Positions 52,927 through 62,104 of a stretch of DNA of 64,000 bases are shown here, piece after piece. Made by a program: the position numbers and the translations under genes. The first letter of the stretch is position 1. Each line of letters starts with the position of its first letter. Below the pieces are notes generated by a model. It was not told where the DNA came from. It worked only from the letters and a program-made list of their open reading frames with translations, and ran no database searches. Source of the DNA: Methanomethylovorans hollandica DSM 15978 (GTDB taxonomy: Archaea; Halobacteriota; Methanosarcinia; Methanosarcinales; Methanosarcinaceae); contig NC_019977.1 in NCBI RefSeq assembly GCF_000328665.1, positions 2,038,011 to 2,102,010 on the forward strand. The letters run 5' to 3'.

Positions 52927-54756
52927 ATGCAAAAACCCCTCATAATACATGATCCTGTGCACAAGACCATCATCCTTGATGAGTTCGAGCAGATGCTTCT
53001 GCACACACGTCAAGTCCAAAGGCTCAGGAACATACAACAACTTGGGTTAGTTGACCATGTCTATCCCGGTGCAAATCACACTCGTTTCGAACATAGCATC
53101 GGCACCATGCATATGGCATCTGTCATCGGCCAATCGCTTTCACTTGAAGAAGAGGAAATACGCAAAATAAGAATCGCTGGACTCTTACATGATATAGGCC
53201 ACTCAGCATTTTCTCATGCAGTAGAGAGTGTCCTCAGGCGTAATCCCCATTTACAGCCAGTGGTCAAAGACAGGAAGTTCATAAAACACGAGGCCTTCTC
53301 AAAGGATATAATCAGGATGATGCCAGAGGATAATTTCATTGCAAGATACACGGAATCTGAATTTGGTACAGACCCTTTCTGTTTCTTTGATGAGATCGCA
53401 AATATTGCCACAGGTAACGCATATGCTATCTCAAAGCCATACCTCGCCCAGATAATATCAGGTGATATAGATGCCGACAGAATAGATTTCCTTCTAAGAG
53501 ATTCTTATCATACAGGTGTATCCTTCGGACTCATCGATGTTGACCAGATAATCGACAGCCTCACCATCAAGGATGGGAATGTCGTGTTGGGAAGCCCGGA
53601 TGACTCGGACTATGGCAATGAAATGGCACTCACGGCTGCAGAATCCATGTTAATATCCCGAGCTCACCATTATACTGCTATCATACACAACCCGAAGACT
53701 CAGGCCGCCAGGGTAATGCTGCTCTACGCACTTGAGGATGCACTTGAAATGTTCAGAAATGAGTATGGAATAGAAGCTGCAAAGAACGAGATAATTAGCT
53801 TTTTCACTGAATACAATGACAAGGACCTGCTTGGTTTCATCAGGTCACATGCATCTGAAGGACCTCTCCGGCTACTTAATGACCTCCTGGGTGATAGATT
53901 ATATGTACCGATTGCAAGGTTCAGCCAGAAGATGCTCAGACCTTCCACAAGGATGGCACTTGCAACCATTGCCCGACACAGTGTGGCTAAAATGAAATTT
54001 GAATCAAGGCTTGCCCGGGAGCTGGGAGATGTGCTGGTAGACCTGGATGTAGCATCCGGTGTTCCAAAAAGTATGAGAGTATTGATAGGGAATGAAGAAA
54101 GCTTCTTCTATGATGAATCTGCCCTGGCCAACGGACTTGTCAGGTCCATTTCAAGGCAGCTTTCACTTACGACATTTGCACATCCCGATGCTGTCGCAGG
54201 GATGGATGGATCAGTGGTTTCCGATCAGATGCATAAAGTTGTGGATGAACTATCGCCCAGGCTTCTGGGCTTTATTCGTGCAGAACAGTATCTTCCCATA
54301 GAAAGCATAATACTGCTTTTCTATGCAATATACAATATCTTTAAGAAGGAAGAAACTGGTTTCATCTCAGTGCCACGGCTCAGGCATATTACCTGGTTGT
54401 ACCGTACCATACATCAGTTAAGCAATCATGCTTCTCTGAAGAACCTTTTCGAGTATGACTTCCATGAAAGATATGGGTTCCCATATAGTGACAAAGCCTT
54501 CGAGGATATACAGGTGCTTGTTGCTATGGGCATAGTAGATGAGGATCTTAGATACTATGAAAAGCATGGGCGATACAGACAGAGATACGAGTACGTGCTC
54601 ACACACGACGGCACTGAATATGCACATAAACTTGCCGGGTCCTATGCACATGAATTCAGGCAGATAGAGAATTATGTTCAGATAAATAAACATTCTATTC
54701 CCAAGGACATAGTGACCATGCCCCTGGTAAGATACACGCCCCAAAAACATATCTAG
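52927..54756 (+). CDS. HD-domain phosphohydrolase (dGTPase-like family)
   Basis: A 609-residue protein with an N-terminal HD domain. Metal ligands are visible in HTRFEHSIGTMHMA (His, then His), LLHDIGHSAFSH (the HD pair) and ISGDIDADRIDFLLRDSYHTGVSFG (the last Asp). The first residues, PLIIHDPVHKTIILDEFEQ, are typical of archaeal/bacterial relatives of dNTP triphosphohydrolases and SAMHD1. The C-terminal half (~400-600) ends in a winged-helix-like segment (YRQRYEYVLTHDGTEYAHKL). Likely acts on nucleotides; the substrate is not shown. It is followed eight bases later by trmI. Confidence 0.88.
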   Translation: MQKPLIIHDPVHKTIILDEFEQMLLHTRQVQRLRNIQQLGLVDHVYPGANHTRFEHSIGTMHMASVIGQSLSLEEEEIRKIRIAGLLHDIGHSAFSHAVESVLRRNPHLQPVVKDRKFIKHEAFSKDIIRMMPEDNFIARYTESEFGTDPFCFFDEIANIATGNAYAISKPYLAQIISGDIDADRIDFLLRDSYHTGVSFGLIDVDQIIDSLTIKDGNVVLGSPDDSDYGNEMALTAAESMLISRAHHYTAIIHNPKTQAARVMLLYALEDALEMFRNEYGIEAAKNEIISFFTEYNDKDLLGFIRSHASEGPLRLLNDLLGDRLYVPIARFSQKMLRPSTRMALATIARHSVAKMKFESRLARELGDVLVDLDVASGVPKSMRVLIGNEESFFYDESALANGLVRSISRQLSLTTFAHPDAVAGMDGSVVSDQMHKVVDELSPRLLGFIRAEQYLPIESIILLFYAIYNIFKKEETGFISVPRLRHITWLYRTIHQLSNHASLKNLFEYDFHERYGFPYSDKAFEDIQVLVAMGIVDEDLRYYEKHGRYRQRYEYVLTHDGTEYAHKLAGSYAHEFRQIENYVQINKHSIPKDIVTMPLVRYTPQKHI

Positions 54757-54764
54757 GAGATATT

Positions 54765-55517
54765 ATGGAATATGGAGAAATGGTATTATTGAGAACGTTC
54801 TTTAAGGAAAAGCCAAGAGAATTCATAGTATGCGTTTCTGAGGATGCGTTCCACAGCGATTTTGGTATTATCGAGCTGGAAGAACTTACAAGATTATCGT
54901 CCGGAGATAAGATTTGTTCTCACAAGGGTCAGGAGTTCATTGTGCAGAAACCGCGTATGCCTGATATGTTCAGGCATGCACAGCGTTCTGGCGCCCCTAT
55001 GATGCCCAAGGACATAGGCATGGTCATTGCATACACTGGAATTTGTAAAAACGATGTTGTGTTAGACGCAGGTACTGGCTCTGGCATTTTATCTATGTAC
55101 CTTGGTTCCATAGCAAAAAAGGTAGTCACTTATGAGGTAAAAGAAAATTTTGCACAGCTTGCACGCAGCAATATTTCAAAAGCCGGTCTGGATAATGTGG
55201 AAGTGCGTTGTGGCAACATCGTTGAAGAGATCAGCAAAATAGAAGAAAAATTTGATGTTGTTACCCTTGACACTATCAATTCCCCTGAAGTTATTCCAAT
55301 GGTGCGAAGAGTGCTTGTACCCGGCGGATTTGTAGTGACATATTCCCCATTCATAGAACAGACAATAGCAATACGCAAAGCTCTGGATGCTTCCGGACCA
55401 TGGGATGTCACTACCATAGAATGCATAGAAAGACCTTTATCCGTATCAGAAAGAGGGACAAGGCCCGCGACAGGTGGAGTGGGCCATACAGGCTATATCA
55501 CTATTGCCAGGGTATGA
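54765..55517 (+). CDS. trmI: tRNA (adenine-N1)-methyltransferase TrmI
   Basis: A 250-residue SAM-dependent enzyme. It has an N-terminal beta domain (GEMVLLRTFFKEKPREFIVCVSE), then the Rossmann domain with motif I VVLDAGTGSGILSMYLG, the acidic strand end VVTYEVKENFAQLARSNI, and motif IV FDVVTLDTINSPEVIPM. It methylates N1 of adenine 57/58 in the T-loop of tRNA. Archaeal TrmI acts as a tetramer. It is convergent with radB, with three bases between the stops. Confidence 0.92.
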   Translation: MEYGEMVLLRTFFKEKPREFIVCVSEDAFHSDFGIIELEELTRLSSGDKICSHKGQEFIVQKPRMPDMFRHAQRSGAPMMPKDIGMVIAYTGICKNDVVLDAGTGSGILSMYLGSIAKKVVTYEVKENFAQLARSNISKAGLDNVEVRCGNIVEEISKIEEKFDVVTLDTINSPEVIPMVRRVLVPGGFVVTYSPFIEQTIAIRKALDASGPWDVTTIECIERPLSVSERGTRPATGGVGHTGYITIARV

Positions 55518-55520
55518 CTT

Positions 55521-56174
55521 TCATTCAACCCCTTCAGAAGTTATTGTGAACTCACAGCTTATACCTTCCGGAAGGGAACGATGTTTCCTGAGAACTGCCC
55601 GCCTTTTTCCATCGCCAACGCGTTCTAACTGGATAATGGTCTTGGATATATGCTCGATGATATTCCCTCCAACGGGCCTCAGCGTGCCTGAGGTAATATC
55701 CGTGTATACCTGATTGGTGATGACTACAGATATGCCATATTTTCTTGCAAGGCTGTGCAGAAAACCTATCTGACTGCCAAGTTCGCGTCTTGCCCGCATA
55801 GCAGAATCGTCCTGCTCCAGTTCAAATCTGTAGAAGGCTGTAGCAGAGTCAACAATGATAAGACCAATGTTCTCCTTTATGACCTTTTCAAGTTCTCTTA
55901 CTGCCGCATGCTGCTCTTCAAAGTTATGGGGTTCATAGATTATTATCTGCTGAGCTATTTCCTTTGCCCGGTCTCCTGCTATCTGCCGGAACCTACTGGG
56001 AGAAATACCTTCTGTATCAATGATAATGACCTTTTTTCCTTGCTCAACACATCTTATGGCAAGCTGAAGACACAGATTTGTTTTGCCGCTGCCAGCTTCT
56101 CCAAAAAACTGAGTAACAACTCCGGCTTCTAGCCCTCCTGCAAGGAGATCATCAACTGATTTGCAGCCAGACAT
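55521..56174 (-). CDS. radB: DNA repair and recombination protein RadB
   Basis: A 217-residue RecA-family protein without the N-terminal domain of RadA. It has Walker A GEAGSGKTN, then the strand KKVIIIDTEGISPSRF, and Walker B IGLIIVDSATAF. It matches the short RadA paralog found in euryarchaea, which binds DNA and helps recombination but has little strand-exchange activity. It is alone on the minus strand between trmI and the nrd cluster. Confidence 0.93.
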   Translation of the reverse strand: MSGCKSVDDLLAGGLEAGVVTQFFGEAGSGKTNLCLQLAIRCVEQGKKVIIIDTEGISPSRFRQIAGDRAKEIAQQIIIYEPHNFEEQHAAVRELEKVIKENIGLIIVDSATAFYRFELEQDDSAMRARRELGSQIGFLHSLARKYGISVVITNQVYTDITSGTLRPVGGNIIEHISKTIIQLERVGDGKRRAVLRKHRSLPEGISCEFTITSEGVE

Positions 56175-56553
56175 TAAATGTGAATCTATGTAAACACCTC
56201 TTGAGATTACTTGCTATAGGAGGATAATTTATATCACTTTTTTGTACATTGGGTTGATGATCAAACCTGATCAGCGATATATTACCAGATATGATTATTA
56301 AACATGGAGGCGGATAAGGTTGTAGATCAAGTTTGTTACCGGAAAGGATTTTTGTGTATATAGATATGCTATGAAAAACCATTATTAAGCTATAGGTCAT
56401 TTGTATAATTTACCTTCAAACGAGAGAGACGAGTTATTGAGAAGGGTTTTTTGCTTGTGGTTTTTAGATAGGTACAGGCAATGCTTGCTCATGACTAAAT
56501 AATATACAATTAGAATAATAGATTAACGAATAAGGAAGAATGGACGCGAGAAA
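56175..56553. other. Intergenic region upstream of nrdH
   Basis: These 379 bases separate radB from the nrdHDG operon; no gene is supported. TATA-like sequence (CTAAATAATATACAAT at ~56495-56510) could be the nrdH promoter. A short frame near 56304 (about 19 codons) has no support. Confidence 0.45.
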
Positions 56554-56805
56554 ATGGCTGAAGTCACTATATATACAACAAAAACCTGTCCTAAATGTGA
56601 ACTGCTCAAAAAGACCCTTAAAGAGAGTGGAGTGTCCTTCAAGACCACTGATATGTCCACACCGGAAGCTCTCACAGAACTGAGAGTCAATGGAGTTTTC
56701 ACCCTTACAGCTCCTGTAATGCAGATAGATGAAGAGTTTCTCACTCATGATGAACTGTTCAATGGAATGGAAGTAAAAAGAGAAGTATTTAATAATTTAC
56801 TTTGA
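56554..56805 (+). CDS. nrdH: Glutaredoxin-like protein NrdH
   Basis: An 83-residue thioredoxin-fold redoxin with active site C12-P-K-C15 (YTTKTCPKCELLKK) and the substrate-site segment LTAPVMQID, which holds the cis-proline. It precedes nrdD by 18 bases. In Methanosarcina barkeri a similar NrdH, reduced by a ferredoxin:disulfide reductase, is known to supply electrons to the class III ribonucleotide reductase; the same role is likely here. Confidence 0.9.
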   Translation: MAEVTIYTTKTCPKCELLKKTLKESGVSFKTTDMSTPEALTELRVNGVFTLTAPVMQIDEEFLTHDELFNGMEVKREVFNNLL

Positions 56806-56823
56806 TCAGAAGGAGACCGGATA

Positions 56824-59208
56824 ATGGATACATGCACCATAGAGACACAGGACAAGAAGGAAGAAGTACCTGAAAGGAGTGACAAAAGGCTTAAGTTCAC
56901 GGGTACTGTTCAGGAGGACATGACACAACCGCAAAAACAGGCCGTACAAAGGACCCTTGATGGCCATTCCATATCTGTTATGCCAAAAGTGCGTACCACT
57001 GACGGACACATGGTGGACTGGGATCGTAATATAGTGGTCAACCAGCTGATGAAGGAAACAGGCCTTGCCACAAGGTTCTACAATAAGCCTGGCATAACCA
57101 GAAAAGAAGCTCAGGAAATTGCAAAAGATACAGAAAGACGTATAAGACAGATGGACCTCAAATTCCTTTCAGGCCCACTCATCAGGGAAATGGTAAACAT
57201 GATCCTGCTGGAGCGAGGACATGTGGAATGGAGGAACGTTTCCACCAGAGTGGGTACTCCTGTATATGATGCCTGCGAGATCGACCTGGGATCAGGTTTT
57301 GAGGCGAAGGACAATGCAAATCTGCAGGAGAATGCCGAAACATCACACAAAAAGAAGGCAGACAAGATCTCCAAAGAGCAGTATTTGCTGCTGTTGCCAC
57401 CCAGACTGGCAGACCTACACCTTAACGGCGATCTGCACATCCACGACCTGGAATACATGGGCACACGTGCCTTTTGTCAGGACTGGGACCTGAGGTATTT
57501 CTTCTACTATGGCCTTATGCCCGATGGGTCTGGTGCCAAGGCCAGTGTTGCGGGTCCTGCCATGAAGGCAGAAGTTGCCATCCTGCATGCAGTAAAAGCA
57601 TTGGGTAGCGCCCAGACCAATTTCGCTGGAGGACAGGGATTCTACAATTTCCTGACATTCCTTGCACCTTACTTCGAAGGCAAGAGCTACAAGGACATCG
57701 AACAGCTTATGCAGATGTTCGTGTACGAGATGACACAGATGATGGTAGCCCGGGGAGGCCAGGTTGTCTTCTCCTCAGTGCAGTTATCCCCTGGTGTGCC
57801 AAAGCTCTGGAAAGATATTCCTGTAGTATACAAGGGCAAGGTGCATGATGGCACCAACGGCACTGTCAGGCGTACATACGAAGAGTTCGAACGGGAGGTA
57901 AGGCTGGGATTCGCAGCACTCATGAACGTTATGCTTCAGGGAGATAACTGGGGCAAGCCGTTTAACTTCCCAAAGCCAGAGATATCCATTGAACCGGATT
58001 TCATGCAGGAGGATGATTTATTCAACCGTGCCCATCCTGAGCTTCCCACCTATGATGGCCTGTACACCCTGGCATTCGAACTGGCTGCAAAGTTCGGCAC
58101 ACCTTACTTTGATAACCAGTTACCTGAGTATAGAGGATCAGGAGATGGGATCTCATGTTATCAGTGCTGTGCATACCAGTTCTCTGCAAATGCAGATGCA
58201 GATGACAGATTTGATGACAAACTCCATTTCAGGGATGGTATGCATTTCTCCATGGGCTCATGGCAGGTAGTGACACTCAACTGTCCAAGAGCAGCATACA
58301 GGGCAAATGGTGATGATATGGCGCTGTTTGCGGACCTCAAGAGTCTGATGGACCAGGCCATCAAGATCTTTGCAACCAAAAGACAGTGGATGGAGAGTAT
58401 TATAGAGAATGAAAGGATGCCCTTTGCGACCCAGCGTCCAAAAGACCCGATGACCGGTAAGAAGGGCTCAATAGCAGTGGATATAGACTCACTGGTATAT
58501 ACCATAGGTGTTGTGGGAATAAACGAGATGGTGCATTACCACACAGGCAACCAGATATATGAGTCAAAGGCTGCCTTCAAGTTCGCTATAAGAGTTATGA
58601 CAGAACTTGAAATGTATGCACGCGAGCTGGGCCAGAAGCATGGAATCGAGATAGCACTTGCAAGGACCCCTGCAGAGACCACAGGTCAGAGGTTTGCTGC
58701 ATCCGACCTGTTGCATGAGGAATATGCAGATAGTGCAAAGCAGGTCGTGCAGGGAGATCTGGAAACAGCTCTGGCAAAGATAAAGGACACACATGACCTT
58801 CCTATCTATTACACCAATGGAACTCATGTGCCACCTGGAGCTGATATATCCCTTGCTGAGAGGATAAAGATAGAGCATGTGTTCTTCCCCATAGTGGATG
58901 GAGGAAATATCTGCCACATCTGGCTGGGAGAAGGTTCACCGGATCCAAAAGGTCTGAAGGAATTTGCTATGAACATTGCAAAGAACACACAAGTAGGATA
59001 CTTTACCTTCACCAAGGACATGACTATCTGCCTGAACGATTTCCACATGATGTCCGGACTAAAGGATGCATGTGAGAACTGTGGTTCTTCCAATGTGGAA
59101 CAGATGTCCAGGGTCACAGGATATATCCAATCTGTCAGCGGCTGGAATGCTGCAAAGAAGCAGGAACTGGCAGACAGGAAGAGATATAAAGTAGCTGGCA
59201 TTGCTTGA
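56824..59208 (+). CDS. nrdD: Anaerobic ribonucleoside-triphosphate reductase NrdD (class III)
   Basis: A 794-residue glycyl-radical enzyme making dNTPs from NTPs. An ATP-cone-like N-terminus (residues ~55-145: VMPKVRTTDGHMVDWDRN) is followed by the catalytic barrel with cysteines (ISCYQCCAYQFS). The C-terminal radical loop is SRVTGYIQ with Gly766. The zinc-site region has only one complete CxxC (ACENCGSS), and the residues after the loop are NAAK instead of the usual NAGK. These features, plus the adjacent redoxin, point to the redoxin-dependent methanogen type rather than the formate type. nrdG overlaps or abuts the end. Confidence 0.94.
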   Translation: MDTCTIETQDKKEEVPERSDKRLKFTGTVQEDMTQPQKQAVQRTLDGHSISVMPKVRTTDGHMVDWDRNIVVNQLMKETGLATRFYNKPGITRKEAQEIAKDTERRIRQMDLKFLSGPLIREMVNMILLERGHVEWRNVSTRVGTPVYDACEIDLGSGFEAKDNANLQENAETSHKKKADKISKEQYLLLLPPRLADLHLNGDLHIHDLEYMGTRAFCQDWDLRYFFYYGLMPDGSGAKASVAGPAMKAEVAILHAVKALGSAQTNFAGGQGFYNFLTFLAPYFEGKSYKDIEQLMQMFVYEMTQMMVARGGQVVFSSVQLSPGVPKLWKDIPVVYKGKVHDGTNGTVRRTYEEFEREVRLGFAALMNVMLQGDNWGKPFNFPKPEISIEPDFMQEDDLFNRAHPELPTYDGLYTLAFELAAKFGTPYFDNQLPEYRGSGDGISCYQCCAYQFSANADADDRFDDKLHFRDGMHFSMGSWQVVTLNCPRAAYRANGDDMALFADLKSLMDQAIKIFATKRQWMESIIENERMPFATQRPKDPMTGKKGSIAVDIDSLVYTIGVVGINEMVHYHTGNQIYESKAAFKFAIRVMTELEMYARELGQKHGIEIALARTPAETTGQRFAASDLLHEEYADSAKQVVQGDLETALAKIKDTHDLPIYYTNGTHVPPGADISLAERIKIEHVFFPIVDGGNICHIWLGEGSPDPKGLKEFAMNIAKNTQVGYFTFTKDMTICLNDFHMMSGLKDACENCGSSNVEQMSRVTGYIQSVSGWNAAKKQELADRKRYKVAGIA

Positions 59209-59218
59209 TTGTGGTATA

Positions 59219-59995
59219 ATGAACGCCAATTACGGCTCATATATACCCATTTCGACTGTAGACTGGCATGGGAAAGCGGCTGTAGCCCTCTTTTTGAGAG
59301 GATGTCCTTTCCGCTGCCCCTACTGCCAGAACTATGAGATCCTGGAAGGATCCGACCTTCTTGAAGTGAAGGTCCTGAAGGATAAAATTGAAAATTCGAT
59401 TCCTTTTGTAAGCAGCCTTGTAATTTCCGGCGGAGAACCCCTGATACAAAAAAATATTGTGAAGGAACTGGCAAGCTTTGCTAAGAAAAAGGGATTGCTG
59501 GTTGGCATACACACCAATGGTTTTTTTCCACAGGTTATTGACGAACTCTTGCAGGAATCATTAGTAGACGCTTTTTTCCTGGATATCAAAGCGCCTATGA
59601 ACGACCCTATAGCTTACGGCAAGGCCATTGGCCGTGATGAATATAACCTTGATCTGGAACCTAAAATGGTTATAGAAAATATTACAAAGAGCCTGGACAT
59701 CATTTCCGGAAGTGGTGCACAGCTGGAGTTGAGGACTACTGTTGTACCCGGCATTGTGGGCAGCAAGGAGGATATTGCTGCTATAGGTCAGTTATTATCC
59801 CCTTATGTCAAGGACAAAGACATACCCTATGTGATACAACAGGGACTACCTGAAAATGCCATGTCTGAGGGCTTAAGAGATACAAAGCCTTTCACAAGGG
59901 AAGAATTGCTTGAGATGGCTAAAGCTGCATACCCTTTTCTACATAATGTCTGGATAAGGACAAAAGAATCAGGCAATGAAGAAGTTAACTTCTAA
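59219..59995 (+). CDS. nrdG: Anaerobic ribonucleotide reductase activating protein NrdG
   Basis: A 258-residue radical-SAM activase. The cluster motif is C29-x3-C33-x2-C36 (RGCPFRCPYCQN), followed by ISGGEPLIQ and GIHTNGFFP. It uses SAM and a 4Fe-4S cluster to form the glycyl radical on NrdD. It is longer than bacterial NrdG (about 155 residues), as is common for archaeal and Thermotoga-type activases. The ATG at 59219 is chosen because a GTGGT motif precedes it; an in-frame start at 59201 would lie inside nrdD. Confidence 0.92.
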   Translation: MNANYGSYIPISTVDWHGKAAVALFLRGCPFRCPYCQNYEILEGSDLLEVKVLKDKIENSIPFVSSLVISGGEPLIQKNIVKELASFAKKKGLLVGIHTNGFFPQVIDELLQESLVDAFFLDIKAPMNDPIAYGKAIGRDEYNLDLEPKMVIENITKSLDIISGSGAQLELRTTVVPGIVGSKEDIAAIGQLLSPYVKDKDIPYVIQQGLPENAMSEGLRDTKPFTREELLEMAKAAYPFLHNVWIRTKESGNEEVNF

Positions 59996-60064
59996 TTTGT
60001 TTGAAGTTAACATAATTTGTTTATATGTAAGACTTCATACATTATAAAAGTTGGAGTCAATCGA

Positions 60065-60922
60065 ATGAAAATAAACTATCAACTACTGGTTGTAGTATTG
60101 CTCCTTATAGGAACAAGTGTTGCAGGCTGTATATCTCAAACGAGTACAGACTCATCATCTCAAGCCCCTCAAGTCACCGTATATCCTGCTTCTGAGAACA
60201 GTGCAGCATATGAATATACGAGTGATGAGACGTTCGCGGGAGCTGGCACTTCTGAAATTTACCTTTCTGAAAGAAAGACTATCACAAACGTGGATATATC
60301 GATGGAAGCAGACAATGCTTTCAGGACTGTGGATGAGATCACAGTAATGGCAACTGCTGCAGGTGGTTATGTTTCAGGTTCATCTGTTTATGATCCATAC
60401 TACAGTGATACCTCCCGCCAGGAAGGTTATATCACTGTACGGATACCTGCTGAAAATTATACTGCTTTCGTGAGAGATGTTGAAAAACTGGGTGAAGTTA
60501 ACTCTAAAAGCATAACAGGTACTGACGTTACAGAGGAATACATAGACATGGAAGCCAGGCTCAATAACCTGCTAAAGCAGGAAAAACGCCTGACAGAGAT
60601 CCTCAATATATCCACTACCGTCGAAGAAGTGCTTAGTGTGGAAAAAGAACTAGAGAGGGTACGCGGAGAAATAGATAGCCTTACTGGAAGGTTGCAGTAT
60701 CTGAACAACATAATAGATTTTGCCACGATCAATATCAGAGTAACAGAACCAACACCTATCACACATTCATGGGGTATGAGGGATGCTCTTTCCAGTTCAG
60801 TGCAGGGTTTTGTGTCAACTGTCAGAGCCATGGTAATTCTGGTCGGATATCTGCTCCCAATTCTAATAGTGCTTTCGACCCTTGTAGCTATCCTGTTGGT
60901 GATAAGGCGCAGGAAACAATAA
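60065..60922 (+). CDS. Lipoprotein with DUF4349 domain
   Basis: A 285-residue protein. It has a lipobox signal peptide ending SVAGC (Cys22), a Ser/Thr-rich linker, the DUF4349 core (~90-250) with ISMEADNAFRTVDEI, VRIPAENYTAFVRDVEKLGEV, a coiled-coil stretch (LNNLLKQEKRLTEILNISTTVEEVLSVEKELERVRGEIDSL) and FATINIRV. A C-terminal membrane helix (VILVGYLLPILIVLSTLVAILLVI) is followed by a basic RRRKQ. It would be anchored at both ends. The family function is unknown; it may be linked to the envelope. An upstream frame to 60017 is less likely. Confidence 0.85.
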   Translation: MKINYQLLVVVLLLIGTSVAGCISQTSTDSSSQAPQVTVYPASENSAAYEYTSDETFAGAGTSEIYLSERKTITNVDISMEADNAFRTVDEITVMATAAGGYVSGSSVYDPYYSDTSRQEGYITVRIPAENYTAFVRDVEKLGEVNSKSITGTDVTEEYIDMEARLNNLLKQEKRLTEILNISTTVEEVLSVEKELERVRGEIDSLTGRLQYLNNIIDFATINIRVTEPTPITHSWGMRDALSSSVQGFVSTVRAMVILVGYLLPILIVLSTLVAILLVIRRRKQ

Positions 60923-61063
60923 ATGAGTAATATTAGTAGCTTATATGGACAGTATATAGAAGGCGTAGAAGCCTTATATTGAATGAAGGTCTATGACACA
61001 TGCGATCATATAAAAATGGTATGGCCTATGTAGAGACTTTTTCCAGATATTAAATGATGACTC

Positions 61064-62062
61064 ATGAGATACACACCAGTTTCAAAAATTGGAGAAAGAC
61101 CTCTGATATCCCTGATATCGAATATATTCCGTGAATTGCCTGATGGCATCATTTTAGGTGCCGGTCCCGATGACTGCGCAGTAATAGATATAAAAGAGAG
61201 TTCATATCTTGTAGTTACTACGGATATGCTGCATCGTATGACAGATTTTCCCTGGCAGATGAGCCCCTGGCAAATTGGATGGATGTCTGCTGCAGTTAAC
61301 CTGAGTGATATTGCTGCTATGGGTGCCAGGCCACTAGGTGTACTGGCAGCTATAGGCCTTCCGATTGACACAGATGTCGCTTTTGCGGAAGAGATCGCCA
61401 GAGGCATGAGGGACTGTGCCAGAGAATATGACACTGCAATCATAGGCGGAGATATTGACACCCATGATGAACTTACTATTTGCGGTACAGCCCTTGGAAC
61501 CGTGCCAAAGGAACAACTGCTTACAAGAAAAGGTGCGCATGTGGGCGACAAGGTATGTGTTACAGGATATGCAGGTGCTGCGGGTGCTGCCCTCTATGCT
61601 TTGGAAAACGATATTAACGCACCGGATAGTGTCCTTAAGGCTTTGCTCGAACCCACACCCCGAATAAATGAAGCAATGAAACTTGCATCCATGGGCCATG
61701 TGACAAGCATGATGGATACAAGTGATGGCATTGCAATGTCACTTTATGATCTTTCAAAATCCTCCGAAGTAGGATTCAGGCTTCAGGAAAAGATGCTACC
61801 CCTGCAGCCGGAGGTAGAAGAATTGATGTCTTTTAACAGGGAAAATCTATATTCTATGGCCCTTTATACAGGCGGTGATTTTGAACTGATCTTCACTGTG
61901 AGGCCAGAAGGCATTGAAGATGTGCTGAAACTGGGTAATATCAGTATGATCGGAGAGGTTGTACATCAGGAAAAATCGATCTCCATACAAAAGTCGGATG
62001 GTACTGTGTTGCAAGTGGAACGAAAAGGCTATGAACAGTTAAAGATAGCAGATAATACATAA
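61064..62062 (+). CDS. thiL: Thiamine-monophosphate kinase
   Basis: A 332-residue ThiL, which phosphorylates thiamine monophosphate to the diphosphate cofactor needed, for example, by VorA. N-terminal and metal motifs are ISNIFRELPDGIILGAGPDDCAVIDI, VTTDMLHRMTDFPWQMSPWQIGWMSAAVNLSDIAAMGARP, GGDIDTHDELTICGTALG, and MDTSDGIAMSLYDLSK. The fold is the PurM/ThiL superfamily. It sits between the DUF4349 lipoprotein and the S-layer-type gene, alone as a metabolic gene. Confidence 0.93.
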   Translation: MRYTPVSKIGERPLISLISNIFRELPDGIILGAGPDDCAVIDIKESSYLVVTTDMLHRMTDFPWQMSPWQIGWMSAAVNLSDIAAMGARPLGVLAAIGLPIDTDVAFAEEIARGMRDCAREYDTAIIGGDIDTHDELTICGTALGTVPKEQLLTRKGAHVGDKVCVTGYAGAAGAALYALENDINAPDSVLKALLEPTPRINEAMKLASMGHVTSMMDTSDGIAMSLYDLSKSSEVGFRLQEKMLPLQPEVEELMSFNRENLYSMALYTGGDFELIFTVRPEGIEDVLKLGNISMIGEVVHQEKSISIQKSDGTVLQVERKGYEQLKIADNT

Positions 62063-62104
62063 AATGCAAGAAATAAAGTAAGTAGAAATATGGTAGGTTA
62101 TATC

